Positions 52,201-61,766 of a stretch of DNA of 64,000 bases are shown in pieces. Source of the stretch: Candidatus Alistipes intestinigallinarum (GTDB lineage: Bacteria > Bacteroidota > Bacteroidia > Bacteroidales > Rikenellaceae); contig DXDA01000056.1 in assembly GCA_019115745.1 (NCBI GenBank), positions 84,077-148,076 of the forward strand, written 5' to 3'. A model generated the notes under the pieces. That model saw only the letters and a list, made by a program, of their open reading frames with translations, did no database searches and was not told where the DNA came from. The stretch's first letter is position 1, and each line of letters starts with the position of its first letter. Position numbers and translations under genes: made by a program.

Positions 52201-53528
52201 GTGTATCCCCAGGGTTCGTAGTAGGAGGGGAATACCGTGAGGTCCATGCCGACGAGGAGTTCGTAGTAGTCCTTGTTGAAGATTCCGTCGGCGCGGTTGA
52301 GGTACGTGGGGACGAAGATGACCTTCACTTTCGAACCGGGCTGCGTGAGCGGGCTCTCCTTCAGGGCGTTCACGATGGGGTCCCAGGTCTGGTCTTCGAG
52401 GTAGTGCGTCGAGTATTTGTACTGTTTTTCGTCGATGGGGTTCGCCGGATTTGCCAGGTGAGCCTGCAGGTCGACGCGAGGTCCGCGGTTTCCGGCCGGG
52501 ACGGTGATGTACGCGAGGATTTCGCGCTGGAGCTTGTCGGACTGAGCCAGGAGTTTGAGCGACTCGATGAAGACATCGATGCCCTTGTTGCGGAACTCGT
52601 ATCGGCCGCTGGTTCCGATGATCAGGGGGTCCCCCGAGAACTTTTCGCCCAGGCAAGCCTCGGCGACGGTAATCATGGCCTTGCGGGCGTCGTCGCGCTT
52701 GGTGTAATACTCGTCTCCGGACCACACGAAGTCGTTTTCGAAACCGTTGGGCGTGACGCCGTCGGGTTCACGCCCGAGGAGGTACTTGCACTCGTTGGCG
52801 GTGATGTCGCTGACGGTGAGGAAGGCGTCGTGATAGGTGGCGGCCATCTTCTCGATCGAGTGTTTGGCCACGACGTTGAAGCGGCGGGCCAGCTCGTCGG
52901 CGTTGAATTTCGTGAGGGAGTTGTAGAGGGGCAGCCGGTTTCCGGCGATGCAGCGGCCCATGACGGTGGCATGGGTCGTGAATACGGTGGCCACATAGGG
53001 GGAGTGGTTGCGCAGATAGAGGCCTCCGGCTGCGGTCTGCCACTCGTGGAAATGGGCGGCGATCTTGTCGGTCGGGGCGCCGAACGTCTTGACGTGGGAA
53101 GCGATCACGACACCGGCGGCCCATCCGAAGAGCACGGGTTCGATGTAGTCCCACTGTCCGGAGATGGAGTCTACGTGATAGGACTCCCAGAGGCTTTTGA
53201 GGATTTCGTCCTTGCGGGGGATGAGCGAGGAGAAGTCGACGAGGAGGACTTTGGGTTCGCCCTTTATTTTCCAGTGTCCGGCGCGTACGCGGATGCCCTC
53301 GTTGTAGAGGCCCTGCCTCCAGGCCTTCAACATGTTCGGGTCCTCTTCGAATTCGGGGTTGACGCCTTCGTGGGAGAGGTCGGGACCGATCAGGAGATAG
53401 TGGTCTCCGAATTTACGGGTTGCGGTCTGTGCCTTTGTGGAGATGACGGTGTGGATTCCACCCACTTTGTTGCATACCTCCCAGCTTACCTCGAACAGGA
53501 AATCGGGAGTGTGTTTAGCGTTGCTCAT
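49278..53528 (-). CDS. Glycogen synthase (GT3)-alpha-glucan phosphorylase (GT35) fusion protein
   Basis: A 1416-residue cytoplasmic fusion. Residues 1-550 are a GT3 glycogen synthase of the eukaryotic type: FEVSWEVCNKVGGIHTVIST, THATVMGR and SYYEPWGYTPLE match GYS1-like signatures, implying UDP-glucose as donor. Residues about 570-650 (LHALEELSRNLWWCWNP) are the DUF3417 start of short-type GT35. About 660-1300 is the phosphorylase with the PLP Lys1170 in EASGTSGEKC. About 1310-1416 is a beta sandwich. One chain can therefore lengthen glycogen and release glucose-1-phosphate. Comparable fusions occur in Bacteroidota. The ATG at 53528 is used; the frame upstream to 53582 lies in the promoter. 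It heads the glycogen operon. Confidence 0.95.
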   Translation of the reverse strand: MSNAKHTPDFLFEVSWEVCNKVGGIHTVISTKAQTATRKFGDHYLLIGPDLSHEGVNPEFEEDPNMLKAWRQGLYNEGIRVRAGHWKIKGEPKVLLVDFSSLIPRKDEILKSLWESYHVDSISGQWDYIEPVLFGWAAGVVIASHVKTFGAPTDKIAAHFHEWQTAAGGLYLRNHSPYVATVFTTHATVMGRCIAGNRLPLYNSLTKFNADELARRFNVVAKHSIEKMAATYHDAFLTVSDITANECKYLLGREPDGVTPNGFENDFVWSGDEYYTKRDDARKAMITVAEACLGEKFSGDPLIIGTSGRYEFRNKGIDVFIESLKLLAQSDKLQREILAYITVPAGNRGPRVDLQAHLANPANPIDEKQYKYSTHYLEDQTWDPIVNALKESPLTQPGSKVKVIFVPTYLNRADGIFNKDYYELLVGMDLTVFPSYYEPWGYTPLESVAFSVPTVTTTLAGFGLWVDKQREHAGVEVIRRDDYNDKEVEEKIADALLRFSLLDEKHVNEVRTSAFEISMTALWEHLFAAYEQAYSEAIDSSIMRTNRAMLDDGGAKTEQINFVRQQLFVEKPNWSRMMVDKTLPKRLHALEELSRNLWWCWNPGARDLFEGIDPALWAECESNPIAFLDKLSVERMRELEKDSNFLALLDAVHTQFRDYMNEKPDPKATSISYFSMEYGLHSSLKIYSGGLGILAGDYLKEASDRNVPMAAVGLLYRYGYFTQRLSAQGAQEATYEAQNFYKLPISPVRDEAGNWMTVSIAFPGRTLLARIWKCQVGRTDLYLLDADIEDNLEEDRQVTHYLYGGDWENRLKQEILLGIGGIRALRKLGIKHDVYHCNEGHAAFIGIERIRDLVNHRKLSFSEALEVVRSSSLFTTHTPVPAGHDAFPESMIRQYMSHYPDVLGITWEQYINLGKTNPNDPNEKFSMSVLACNLSQEVNGVSWLHGEVSKDILGNMWPGYFKNELHIGYVTNGVHFPTWIATSLRRLYARYFADGFEGHTYDIPAWQKVHNIPDAELWEERMKLKNRLIKHIRKRYSNPKEVRLDSPRQMLQVIEGLRPDVLTIGFARRFATYKRAYLLFTNLDRLAAIVNNKERPVQFIFAGKAHPNDKPGQDLIKRIVEVAAMPQFVGKILFLQNYDMELARRMVQGVDVWLNTPTRPLEASGTSGEKCVMNGVMQFSVLDGWWVEGYKEGAGWALPMERTFTDQHFQDELDAEMIYNTIEDQIAPKYYAREADNIPHEWVASIKKCVADIASNFTTNRMLIDYEERFYNKLAARKHQMAKDSYRMAREIAAWKRKVSAAWDQIRAVDVQRVKIDKEAVYVGEKYRFSVTVDIANLRPEDIGVEMVLARQIVGGQTVNVTRTIQLERSKIDGSLVTYSLDYTPDEAGTFDVALRIYPSNPNLPHRMDFALVKWA

Positions 53529-53579
53529 ATACTTAATCGCTTGTTTGTAATTCGTGACGAACGGAATTGAATCCGGGCG

Positions 53580-53611
53580 CAAAGGTAATACTTATATTTA
53601 GATAAAACAAT
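53580..53611 (-). promoter_or_regulatory. Promoter of the glycogen operon
   Basis: Minus strand: ATTG (53608-53611), 20-bp spacer, TACCTTTG (53580-53587). The leader is about 45 nt. Confidence 0.65.
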
Positions 53612-53680
53612 TCGCGGCGTAATTTCTAAAAATATTTAAGAATAACTTAACATTTCTGTTTCACTTGGTTGCGTCGATGG

Positions 53681-54793
53681 TTACGTTTCGAAGAGGTCTT
53701 CGATCACGGCGTCGGAAACGAGCATCCGTTCCGGCGGGATCGCCATCCGGGCGGAGTCGTTTCGGAGGGCTCCGGCGCGGATCCACGGCTCGGCATTTTG
53801 CCGGAGCCGGGCGATGCGTTCGGTCCCGAAAAGAGCCTCAGCCTCGTGCGTATCGATCCCTTCGGCGGTCCGGAGACGGGTCATGACGTATTCGTTGAAA
53901 CGGTCCCGGTCCGAAAGGAGCTCCGTTTCCGGCGGCGTACCTTCGATATAGCGTTCGACGGATGGAACGTTCCAATGTCGTTCCCGGCCGTCGAACGAGT
54001 GTGCTGCGGGTCCGATTCCGAGGTACTTCACACCGTGCCAGTAGGCGGCGTTGTGGCGGGCCCGGAATCCGGGGCGGGCGAAATTCGAAACCTCGTAATG
54101 CTCGAATCCGGCTTTCGTAAGGGTTTCGTGGACGAGGGCATATTCGGCCTCGCTGACCGCTTCGTCCACGGGGGCGAACTCTCCGCGTGCGGCCTTGCGC
54201 CCGAAGGCGGTCCCGGGTTCGATGGTCAAATGGTATGCCGAAATGTGCTGCACGCCGAGCCCGAGGGCGCAGTCGAGGGAGTTGCGGAGCGAATCGCCGC
54301 CGAATCCGGGGACGCCGAAGATCAGGTCGACGGTGATGTTTTCGAATCCGGCCCGTTGTGCGTTTCGGACGGCTTCGCGGGCTTGGGCGGCATTGTGGCG
54401 CCGGTTCATCAGCCGCAGGCAGTCGTCATCGAAGGATTGGATGCCGATCGAAAGCCGGTCGATCCCGATGCGCCGGAGCGCGTCGAGATAGGGGGGCGTC
54501 AGGTCGTCGGGGTTGGCTTCGAGGGTCGTCTCCTCGACTTGGGTGCAGTCGAAGTTGCGGGCGGCATGTTCGAGGAGCCTTTCGAGGAGCTCCGGGGGGC
54601 AGAGCGAAGGGGTTCCGCCTCCGAAATAGCGGGTCCGGACGGGCTCTCCGCCGAGATACGCCCGTTGTCGGTCGAGTTCGCGGTGCATGGCTTCGGCGAG
54701 GGGTTCCATCCGGGCGGTCCCGGCCTCTCGGAAGAAGTCGCAGTAGGCGCAGATGCGCTTGCAGAAGGGAATATGGATATAGAGTCCGGCCAT
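53681..54793 (-). CDS. hemW: Radical SAM heme chaperone HemW
   Basis: A 370-residue radical SAM protein similar to oxygen-independent coproporphyrinogen oxidase. The cluster motif is CKRICAYC within LYIHIPFCKRICAYCDFF. Other blocks are YFGGGTPSL, EANPDDLTPPYLDALRRIGI (by region), RLSIGIQSF and YLGIGPAAHSF. It lacks the extra N-terminal residues of true HemN, so HemW (heme insertion) is preferred over a biosynthetic role. The start is the ATG at 54793, which gives the conserved MAGLYIHIPF. A TAACTTTG -7 box ends 6 nt before the ATG, so the mRNA is predicted to be leaderless or to have a leader of at most about 3 nt. Confidence 0.92.
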   Translation of the reverse strand: MAGLYIHIPFCKRICAYCDFFREAGTARMEPLAEAMHRELDRQRAYLGGEPVRTRYFGGGTPSLCPPELLERLLEHAARNFDCTQVEETTLEANPDDLTPPYLDALRRIGIDRLSIGIQSFDDDCLRLMNRRHNAAQAREAVRNAQRAGFENITVDLIFGVPGFGGDSLRNSLDCALGLGVQHISAYHLTIEPGTAFGRKAARGEFAPVDEAVSEAEYALVHETLTKAGFEHYEVSNFARPGFRARHNAAYWHGVKYLGIGPAAHSFDGRERHWNVPSVERYIEGTPPETELLSDRDRFNEYVMTRLRTAEGIDTHEAEALFGTERIARLRQNAEPWIRAGALRNDSARMAIPPERMLVSDAVIEDLFET

Positions 54794-54799
54794 ACCATC

Positions 54800-54807
54800 C
54801 AAAGTTA
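54800..54807 (-). promoter_or_regulatory. -7 box of hemW, adjoining the start codon
   Basis: Minus strand reads TAACTTTG with only 6 nt to the ATG at 54793. Confidence 0.55.
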
Positions 54808-55141
54808 ATAAAAATAATCGGATCGGGCGAATATTTTTCGAGATGAAATCAACCTGCTCTTTTTGCTGTCATTTGAAAACCGTTCCGTCCGGATCGTGCC
54901 TCTCTTCTTGGGGGCTTTTCGGGAAAAGTTTCGGCGTCGAAGACTTTTGCGGCGGCTCGGCCCGATTTTCGCAAGCCTTCCTTTCGAAACCGTCGGCCCG
55001 ACGGCAAAAAGCGAACGGTAAAAAAGCTTCAAAACCGGGCCAGGAAGCCCTTCTGATGAGGTTTGGAGAGGGCTTGGAGAAGGATAATAAAAAATTTGCT
55101 AATTTTTATTGTTATTTTTTTCACAATTCTGAAAGTTTTTT

Positions 55142-55149
55142 TACCTTTG
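55142..55149 (+). promoter_or_regulatory. Putative -7 box of pckA
   Basis: TACCTTTG matches TAnnTTTG. The start is predicted near 55153, with a leader of about 74 nt. The region upstream is T-rich without a clean TTTG at the right distance. Confidence 0.55.
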
Positions 55150-55226
55150 TGCCGTCCGAGTGCGTACTTTTCGGCGACGTTCGGACGTTAGGTTAAGGAT
55201 TGAGGTTTAATTAAAATAAACAAGTT

Positions 55227-56831
<1,605 letters not shown>

Positions 56832-56854
56832 TCTTCGCATACCGAAAATCCTGT

Positions 56855-56886
56855 GCGGGAGGTCGATGACGGCCTCCCGCTTTTTT
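56855..56886 (+). terminator. Intrinsic terminator after pckA
   Basis: An 8-bp stem GCGGGAGG / CCTCCCGC followed by TTTTTT. Confidence 0.85.
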
Positions 56887-56887
56887 G

Positions 56888-56945
56888 TGCTGCACACCTC
56901 CAGCCTTCACTCTGCCCGCCCCTCTGCCCCCCCCTCCCTCATCTC
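56888..56945. repeat. Short polypyrimidine tract with C8 run
   Basis: C/T-rich on the plus strand (CACACCTCC through CCCTCCCTC), with eight C at 56927-56934, between two terminators. It is the same type as the tracts at 3429 and 38230. Confidence 0.6.
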
Positions 56946-56948
56946 ACG

Positions 56949-56981
56949 AAAAATCCGACCGCGGAATGCAGTCGGATTTTT
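56949..56981 (-). terminator. Terminator of the pyrH-tlpA-frr operon
   Basis: An 11-bp stem AAAAATCCGAC / GTCGGATTTTT, with T-runs in both orientations, about 29 bp past the frr stop. Confidence 0.85.
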
Positions 56982-57009
56982 TTTCGTAAAGGCGGTTTGG
57001 GGCCGGGCC

Positions 57010-57567
57010 TCAGACGGTCATGATCTCCTTCTCCTTCTTGGCGAGGATTTCATCCAGCGTCTTGGTGAACTTTTCGAGGAGTTTCTGCGACTGGGTTTCG
57101 CCGTCTTTGGATTCATCCTCGGGCATACCCTCCTTCTGAGCCTTCTTGAAGGCGTCTACGGCATCGCGTCGGGCATTCCGGAGGCTGATGCGGGCGGTTT
57201 CGGCCTCGCCGCGGATCTGTTTTACCAACTCCTTGCGTCGCTCCTCGGTCAGCGGCGGAATCGTGAGGCGGATGGTCTCACCGTTGTTCGAGGGGGTGAG
57301 TCCGATGTTGGAGTCGAGGATGGCCTTTTCGATGGGGCGGAGCATCTTCTTGTCCCAGGGCTGGATCAGAATGGTCTTGGCATCGGGGACGGTGACGCTG
57401 GCGGCACCCGACACGGGCACCTGCGAACCGAAATAGTCCACCATGACGCCATTCAGCACATTGGGCGAGGCTTTTCCGGCACGTACGTTGAGGAGTTCCT
57501 CTTCGAGATGGTCGATGGCCTTCTGCATCCGGGCCGAAGCGTCGTTGAGAATAGTCTTGGTATCCAT
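57010..57567 (-). CDS. frr: Ribosome recycling factor
   Basis: A 185-residue protein that splits post-termination ribosomes with EF-G. Standard landmarks: MQKAIDHLEEELLNVRAGKASP, DYFGSQVPVSGAASV, IQPWDKKMLRPIEKAIL and IRLTIPPLTEERRKELVK. The length is typical. It is the last gene of the pyrH-tlpA-frr unit: the TlpA-like gene ends 53 bp upstream and a terminator lies 29 bp past the stop. Confidence 0.97.
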   Translation of the reverse strand: MDTKTILNDASARMQKAIDHLEEELLNVRAGKASPNVLNGVMVDYFGSQVPVSGAASVTVPDAKTILIQPWDKKMLRPIEKAILDSNIGLTPSNNGETIRLTIPPLTEERRKELVKQIRGEAETARISLRNARRDAVDAFKKAQKEGMPEDESKDGETQSQKLLEKFTKTLDEILAKKEKEIMTV

Positions 57568-57620
57568 ATTTGCAAGTATCGATTTGATTTTACGTTCGTT
57601 TTGGACTTTTTGGGCGGGAT

Positions 57621-58205
57621 CTATTCGGCCTTTTTGATCGTGGCCTCGATGGTTTGGATCAGCTCCTCGAACTCCAGATCGTCGAACCCCACGGTTGCCG
57701 CGACGACCTTGCCTTTGGCGTCGATGAGGAAGTTGCGGGGGATGTAGTTCGAGGCGAAGCGGTCATAGACGGTGCGTGTGGAGTCGAGCCCCATGGGGAA
57801 TTCGTACCCGGTTTCTTCGCGGAAGGCCGCAACGGCCTCGCGGCTCTCCCCGCGTGAAACGGGCAGGAAGACGAAGGGGCGTTCGGCGAAGCGGTCGATG
57901 ATCTCTTCCTGGACGTGGGTCAACTCTTCGCGGCAGGGCGGGCACCACGTGGCCCAGAAGTTGAGCAGGACGACCTTCCCGCGGAGTTCGGCGAGCGAGA
58001 CCGTGCTTCCGTCGAACATCTCGACCGTGAAGTTCGGGGCCTCCTCCCCGACCTTGACGAGCGTTGTGGCTTCGATTTCGGTCTCCTCGCGGGCGGGTTC
58101 GTTGCCGGAGGGGAGCAGGGCGATGACGGCGACGATGACGACGATCAGCGCGAGCATGATCCACAACTGGCGGTTGCTTTTTCTGCGGGGTTTTCGGATG
58201 GCCAT
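57621..58205 (-). CDS. TlpA-family thiol-disulfide oxidoreductase
   Basis: A 194-residue membrane-anchored thioredoxin-fold protein. A basic N-terminus (MAIRKPRRKSNR) precedes one transmembrane helix (about 14-32). The periplasmic domain carries the active site FWATWCPPC (Cys88, Cys91) and the cis-Pro loop NYIPRNFLID. Known relatives (TlpA, ResA) reduce disulfides of apocytochromes or other envelope proteins. It sits between pyrH and frr, genes that are normally adjacent. It starts 4 bp after pyrH, so the three form one transcript. Confidence 0.93.
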   Translation of the reverse strand: MAIRKPRRKSNRQLWIMLALIVVIVAVIALLPSGNEPAREETEIEATTLVKVGEEAPNFTVEMFDGSTVSLAELRGKVVLLNFWATWCPPCREELTHVQEEIIDRFAERPFVFLPVSRGESREAVAAFREETGYEFPMGLDSTRTVYDRFASNYIPRNFLIDAKGKVVAATVGFDDLEFEELIQTIEATIKKAE

Positions 58206-58209
58206 GGCG

Positions 58210-58917
58210 TCAGTGTTTTACGAGGGTTCCGATGGGTTCTCCGGCGAGGACCCGTCCGAGGTTGCCGGGGGTGTCCATGTCGAATACGATGATTTCGAGA
58301 CCGTTTTCGCGGCAGAGGGTGAAGGCCGTGAGGTCCATGACCTTCAGCCGGCGGTCGAGCACCTCCTCGAAGGAGATCTCGGAAAATTTCGTGGCCGTGG
58401 GGTCCTTTTCGGGATCGGCGGTGTAGACTCCGTCGACGCGGGTTCCCTTCAGCAGCACGTCGGCTTCGATCTCGATGCCGCGCAGGGCCGATGCGGAGTC
58501 GGTGGTGAAGTAGGGGTTGGAGGTTCCGCCTCCGATGATGACCACGTATCCGGCCTGGAGGTACTCGATGGCGCGGGCCTTGGAGAAGTATTCGCCGATG
58601 GGCTCCATGCGGATCGAGGTGAGGACCTTGCACTTGACGCCGTTGTCTTCGAGTGCGGACTGGAGGGCCAGGGAGTTGATGATCGTGGCGAGCATCCCCA
58701 TCTGGTCACCCTTCACGCGGTCGAAACCCTTCTTGGCGCCGGAGAGTCCGCGGAAGATGTTGCCTCCGCCGATGACGATTCCGATCTCGACGCCCGTAGC
58801 GGCTGCGGCCTTGATCTGCTCGGCGTAGGATTGCAGCACTTCGGGCGACAGCCCGTATTTCTGGGAGCCCTGAAGCGACTCGCCGCTCAGTTTCAAGAGT
58901 ATTCGTTTGTATTTCAT
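58210..58917 (-). CDS. pyrH: Uridylate kinase
   Basis: A 235-residue cytoplasmic UMP kinase of the amino-acid-kinase fold. Motifs: YKRILLKLSGESLQG at the N-terminus, GIVIGGGNIFRG, GDQMGMLATIINSLALQ, and GTSNPYFTTDSASALRG in the C-terminal half. The length is typical. It is the first gene of the unit with the TlpA-like gene and frr. Upstream on the minus strand TATCTTCG (one mismatch to the -7 consensus) is a candidate promoter about 25 bp before the ATG; the divergent dxs gene lies beyond it. Confidence 0.96.
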   Translation of the reverse strand: MKYKRILLKLSGESLQGSQKYGLSPEVLQSYAEQIKAAAATGVEIGIVIGGGNIFRGLSGAKKGFDRVKGDQMGMLATIINSLALQSALEDNGVKCKVLTSIRMEPIGEYFSKARAIEYLQAGYVVIIGGGTSNPYFTTDSASALRGIEIEADVLLKGTRVDGVYTADPEKDPTATKFSEISFEEVLDRRLKVMDLTAFTLCRENGLEIIVFDMDTPGNLGRVLAGEPIGTLVKH

Positions 58918-58982
58918 CCTGGGTGGGTTTTTATCACTATGCGAAGATAGGAAAATTTTCGAAAAAATTCCCTATTATTTCG

Positions 58983-58990
58983 TATCTTTG
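58983..58990 (+). promoter_or_regulatory. -7 box of dxs, near the start codon
   Basis: TATCTTTG with only 8 nt to the ATG at 58999. The leader is predicted to be 5 nt or less. Confidence 0.55.
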
Positions 58991-58998
58991 TCTCTCCA

Positions 58999-60903
58999 AT
59001 GTCGTGCGAAGCATATAAACTGTTGGACCGGGTCTCGTCGCCTCGTGAGTTGAAACAGCTCACGCCGGAGGAGTTGCGTCGTTACTGCGATGAACTGCGG
59101 CACTATATCATCGAGGAGTGCTCGGTCAATCCGGGGCACCTGGCGTCGAGCCTCGGGGCCGTGGAACTGGCTGCGGCACTGCATTATGTCTACGATACGC
59201 CGGAGGACCGGATCGTCTGGGACGTCGGGCACCAGACCTACGCCCACAAGATCATCACGGGCCGACGCGAAGCGTTCCATACCAAACGGCAGTTGGGCGG
59301 GATCAGCGGATTCCCGCGCATGTCCGAGAGCGAGTACGACGCTTTCGGGGGCGGTCACGCTTCGGTGTCGATTTCGGCGGCTTTCGGCATGGCCAAGGCG
59401 GCCGAACTGCGGGGTGAGAAACATCACGTCGTGGCCGTGATCGGCGACGGTTCGATGACGGGCGGCCTGGCCTTCGAGGGGCTGAACAACGCCGGGGCTT
59501 CGAAGCAGACCAACCTGCTGGTGATTCTCAACGACAACAACATGGCCATCGACCAGGCCACGGGAGCGCTGAAAAACTACCTGCTGAAGATCTCCACGTC
59601 GGTGCACTACAACCGCTTCAAGCAGCGGCTGTGGGGTATCCTGTCGCATACGCCGCGGCTGCTGCGCCTCTGCCAGAAGGCGGGCAATGCCGTCAAACAG
59701 GGGCTGCTGAACAAGAGCAACTTCTTCGAGAGCCTCAATTTCCGCTACTTCGGACCGGTGGACGGCCACAATCTCAAGGAGTTGGTGCGGACACTTCGTG
59801 CGATGCGCGACATCGAGGGCCCGAAACTGCTGCACGTCTTGACGGTGAAGGGCAAAGGCTATCTGCCCGCCGAGCACGACCAGCCGGTATGGCACGCTCC
59901 CGGACGCTTCAATCCCGATACGGGCGAGCGCATCGCGCCCCCGGAGGGTCCGGTCCGCTACCAGGATGTCTTCGGCGAGACGCTGCTCGAACTGGCCCGG
60001 CGCGACAAACGGGTCGTGGGCGTCACGCCCGCCATGCCGACCGGCTGCTCGATGAATATCCTCCTGCGCGAGATGCCCGACCGCTGCTTCGATGTCGGGA
60101 TTGCCGAGGGGCACGCCGTGACCTTCTCGGCGGGACTCGCCGCCGCGGGGATGGTTCCCTTCTGCAACATCTACTCGACCTTCATGCAGCGCGCCTACGA
60201 CAACGTGATTCACGACGTGGCGATCCAGGACCTTCCGGTGGTGATGTGCCTCGACCGGGGCGGTCTGGTGGGCGAGGATGGCGTCACCCATCACGGCGTC
60301 TTCGACATGGAGGCCTTCCGGGCCATCCCGGGACTGACGATCGCCGCTCCGATGAACGAACCCGAACTCCGCAACCTGATGTATACGGCACTCCAGTCGG
60401 GTCACCCCTTCATGATCCGCTACCCGCGCGGGTGCGGTGAGGGCCTGCCGTGGCGCGGCGTGGCATTCGAGACGCTGCCGGTGGGCCGGGGACGGAAGTT
60501 GCGCGAAGGGAGCGACGTGGCGCTGGTGACGGTCGGAACCGTCGGGAATGCTGCGGCCCGTGCGGCCGAACGCGCTGCGGCCGAGGGGGTCGAAGCCGCC
60601 CATTACGACCTGCGCTTCGTGAAACCCCTCGATGAAACGCTGCTCGACGAGGTGGGACGCCGCTTCCGGCGGGTCATCACCGTCGAAGACGGCTGTCTGC
60701 GCGGCGGGGTGGGTGAGGCCGTTACCATCTTCTTTGCCTCGCACGGCTACGATGTCGAGGTGACACGCCTCGGAATCGGCGACGAATGGGTCGAACACGG
60801 CACTCCCGCCCAGTTGAAAGCCCTCTGCGGCTACGACGAGGAGGCGATTCTCCGGGCGCTGCTTGCAGCCCGCTCTCCGGAACCGTCGGCCGAACGGGAA
60901 TAA
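58999..60903 (+). CDS. dxs: 1-deoxy-D-xylulose-5-phosphate synthase
   Basis: First enzyme of the MEP isoprenoid pathway: condenses pyruvate with glyceraldehyde-3-phosphate using thiamine diphosphate. It has 634 residues. The N-terminal domain has [16 protein letters not shown] and the TPP/metal motif [18 protein letters not shown]. The transketolase middle domain has [20 protein letters not shown] and [20 protein letters not shown], and a C-terminal domain follows. It is transcribed divergently from pyrH. Together with ispG at 23032 and the polyprenyl synthase at 14897 it shows that isoprenoids are made by the MEP route here. Confidence 0.96.
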   Translation: MSCEAYKLLDRVSSPRELKQLTPEELRRYCDELRHYIIEECSVNPGHLASSLGAVELAAALHYVYDTPEDRIVWDVGHQTYAHKIITGRREAFHTKRQLGGISGFPRMSESEYDAFGGGHASVSISAAFGMAKAAELRGEKHHVVAVIGDGSMTGGLAFEGLNNAGASKQTNLLVILNDNNMAIDQATGALKNYLLKISTSVHYNRFKQRLWGILSHTPRLLRLCQKAGNAVKQGLLNKSNFFESLNFRYFGPVDGHNLKELVRTLRAMRDIEGPKLLHVLTVKGKGYLPAEHDQPVWHAPGRFNPDTGERIAPPEGPVRYQDVFGETLLELARRDKRVVGVTPAMPTGCSMNILLREMPDRCFDVGIAEGHAVTFSAGLAAAGMVPFCNIYSTFMQRAYDNVIHDVAIQDLPVVMCLDRGGLVGEDGVTHHGVFDMEAFRAIPGLTIAAPMNEPELRNLMYTALQSGHPFMIRYPRGCGEGLPWRGVAFETLPVGRGRKLREGSDVALVTVGTVGNAAARAAERAAAEGVEAAHYDLRFVKPLDETLLDEVGRRFRRVITVEDGCLRGGVGEAVTIFFASHGYDVEVTRLGIGDEWVEHGTPAQLKALCGYDEEAILRALLAARSPEPSAERE

Positions 60904-60972
60904 CTCCTTTTCCTTTGCTGTACATGCTGCTCCGAAGGGATGAAAATCCCGGTCGGACAGATTCTCTATGGA

Positions 60973-61728
60973 TTACATCGTGTAGAACCAGCTCTCCCCG
61001 CGGCTTGCCGACGGGTCGAACCGGAATCCCTCCCATTCGAAGGTTTTCAGTGATTCGGGATGGTCGATTCGGCCTTTCAGGGCAAACCGCGTCATCTCGC
61101 CGCGGCACATCTTCGTATAGACCACGATGGTTTTCAGCCGGTCGCCTTCGCGGATGCGAAACTCCGGGGTGATGATCCGCACCTCGCAGGCGAGGCGCCG
61201 CCAGTCGAAGAGCCGCTTCATCTCGGCGCTGGCCAGATTGAGCAGCACACCGTCGTCGGCCTGGATTTTGCGGATGAAACCGTCGGTGAGCCGTTGCCGC
61301 CAGAAGTCGAAGCGCGTCTGCTCCTCCTCGCCCGGCAGGATCGTGTCGCCTTCGAGCCGGTAGGGGCGGATGGCATCCAGCGGACGGAGCAATCCGTAGA
61401 GAAACGAAGTGATGTTCAGATGCTCCTGGGCATATTCGAAGTCGTCGTCGGTGAAACTCCCCGGGTCGAGCCGCTTGAAGACGATTCCCGTGTAGGCCGC
61501 CAGGGCCGGGAGGCTTTCGGCGTCGTGGAACGAGGCGTAACGGCGTCGGTTTTCGGCGGCGATCGTGCGGTTTACGCGCAGGATCCGGGCCAGGTCGTCG
61601 GCCGGGAGCGATGCCAGGGCTGCGGCTGCGGCATCGGCTTCCTGCTGGAAGCGGGGTTCGGTGGTGCGGGGCGTGCGGATCGTGGTGTGATCCGCCATCG
61701 TCTTGGCGCAGGAGAGCAGGATTTGCAT
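60973..61728 (-). CDS. yaaA: Peroxide stress protein YaaA
   Basis: A 251-residue DUF328 protein. Signatures: MQILLSCAKTM at the start, AYTGIVFKRLDPGSF, LNITSFLYGLLRPLDAIRPYRLE (in pieces), NLASAEMKRLF and VVYTKMCRGEMTRFALK. In E. coli YaaA limits free iron during hydrogen peroxide stress and binds DNA. It starts 38 bp after the radical SAM gene on the same strand, so the two may be cotranscribed. It converges on dxs with no clear terminator in the 69-bp gap. Confidence 0.93.
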   Translation of the reverse strand: MQILLSCAKTMADHTTIRTPRTTEPRFQQEADAAAAALASLPADDLARILRVNRTIAAENRRRYASFHDAESLPALAAYTGIVFKRLDPGSFTDDDFEYAQEHLNITSFLYGLLRPLDAIRPYRLEGDTILPGEEEQTRFDFWRQRLTDGFIRKIQADDGVLLNLASAEMKRLFDWRRLACEVRIITPEFRIREGDRLKTIVVYTKMCRGEMTRFALKGRIDHPESLKTFEWEGFRFDPSASRGESWFYTM

Positions 61729-61766
61729 GGCGGTCCGGAATTTGCGGTTCGGAATCGGACGGCTGC

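Larger units (their letters stand above)
54794..55226. other. Intergenic region between hemW and pckA
   Basis: 433 bp without a supported gene. It holds the minus-strand hemW box (54800-54807) at its left and the pckA box (55142-55149) at its right. The middle (about 54860-55070) is GC-rich with no stop-free conserved frame or clear hairpin. 55080-55140 is AT-rich, as expected around a promoter. Confidence 0.6.

Noticed and set aside
49311..53570. A 1419-codon open frame exactly antisense to the glycogen synthase-phosphorylase gene
   Set aside because: It mirrors the codon bias of the real gene (high GC at third positions removes antisense stops). Its product is low-complexity, rich in Val, Asp, Glu and Gly, with no recognisable domain. 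Similar antisense frames lie over PiT, murA, pnp and the debranching gene.
54860..55080. Possible small gene or RNA between hemW and pckA
   Set aside because: Frames are short, without conserved sequence or plausible starts, and no strong hairpin was found.
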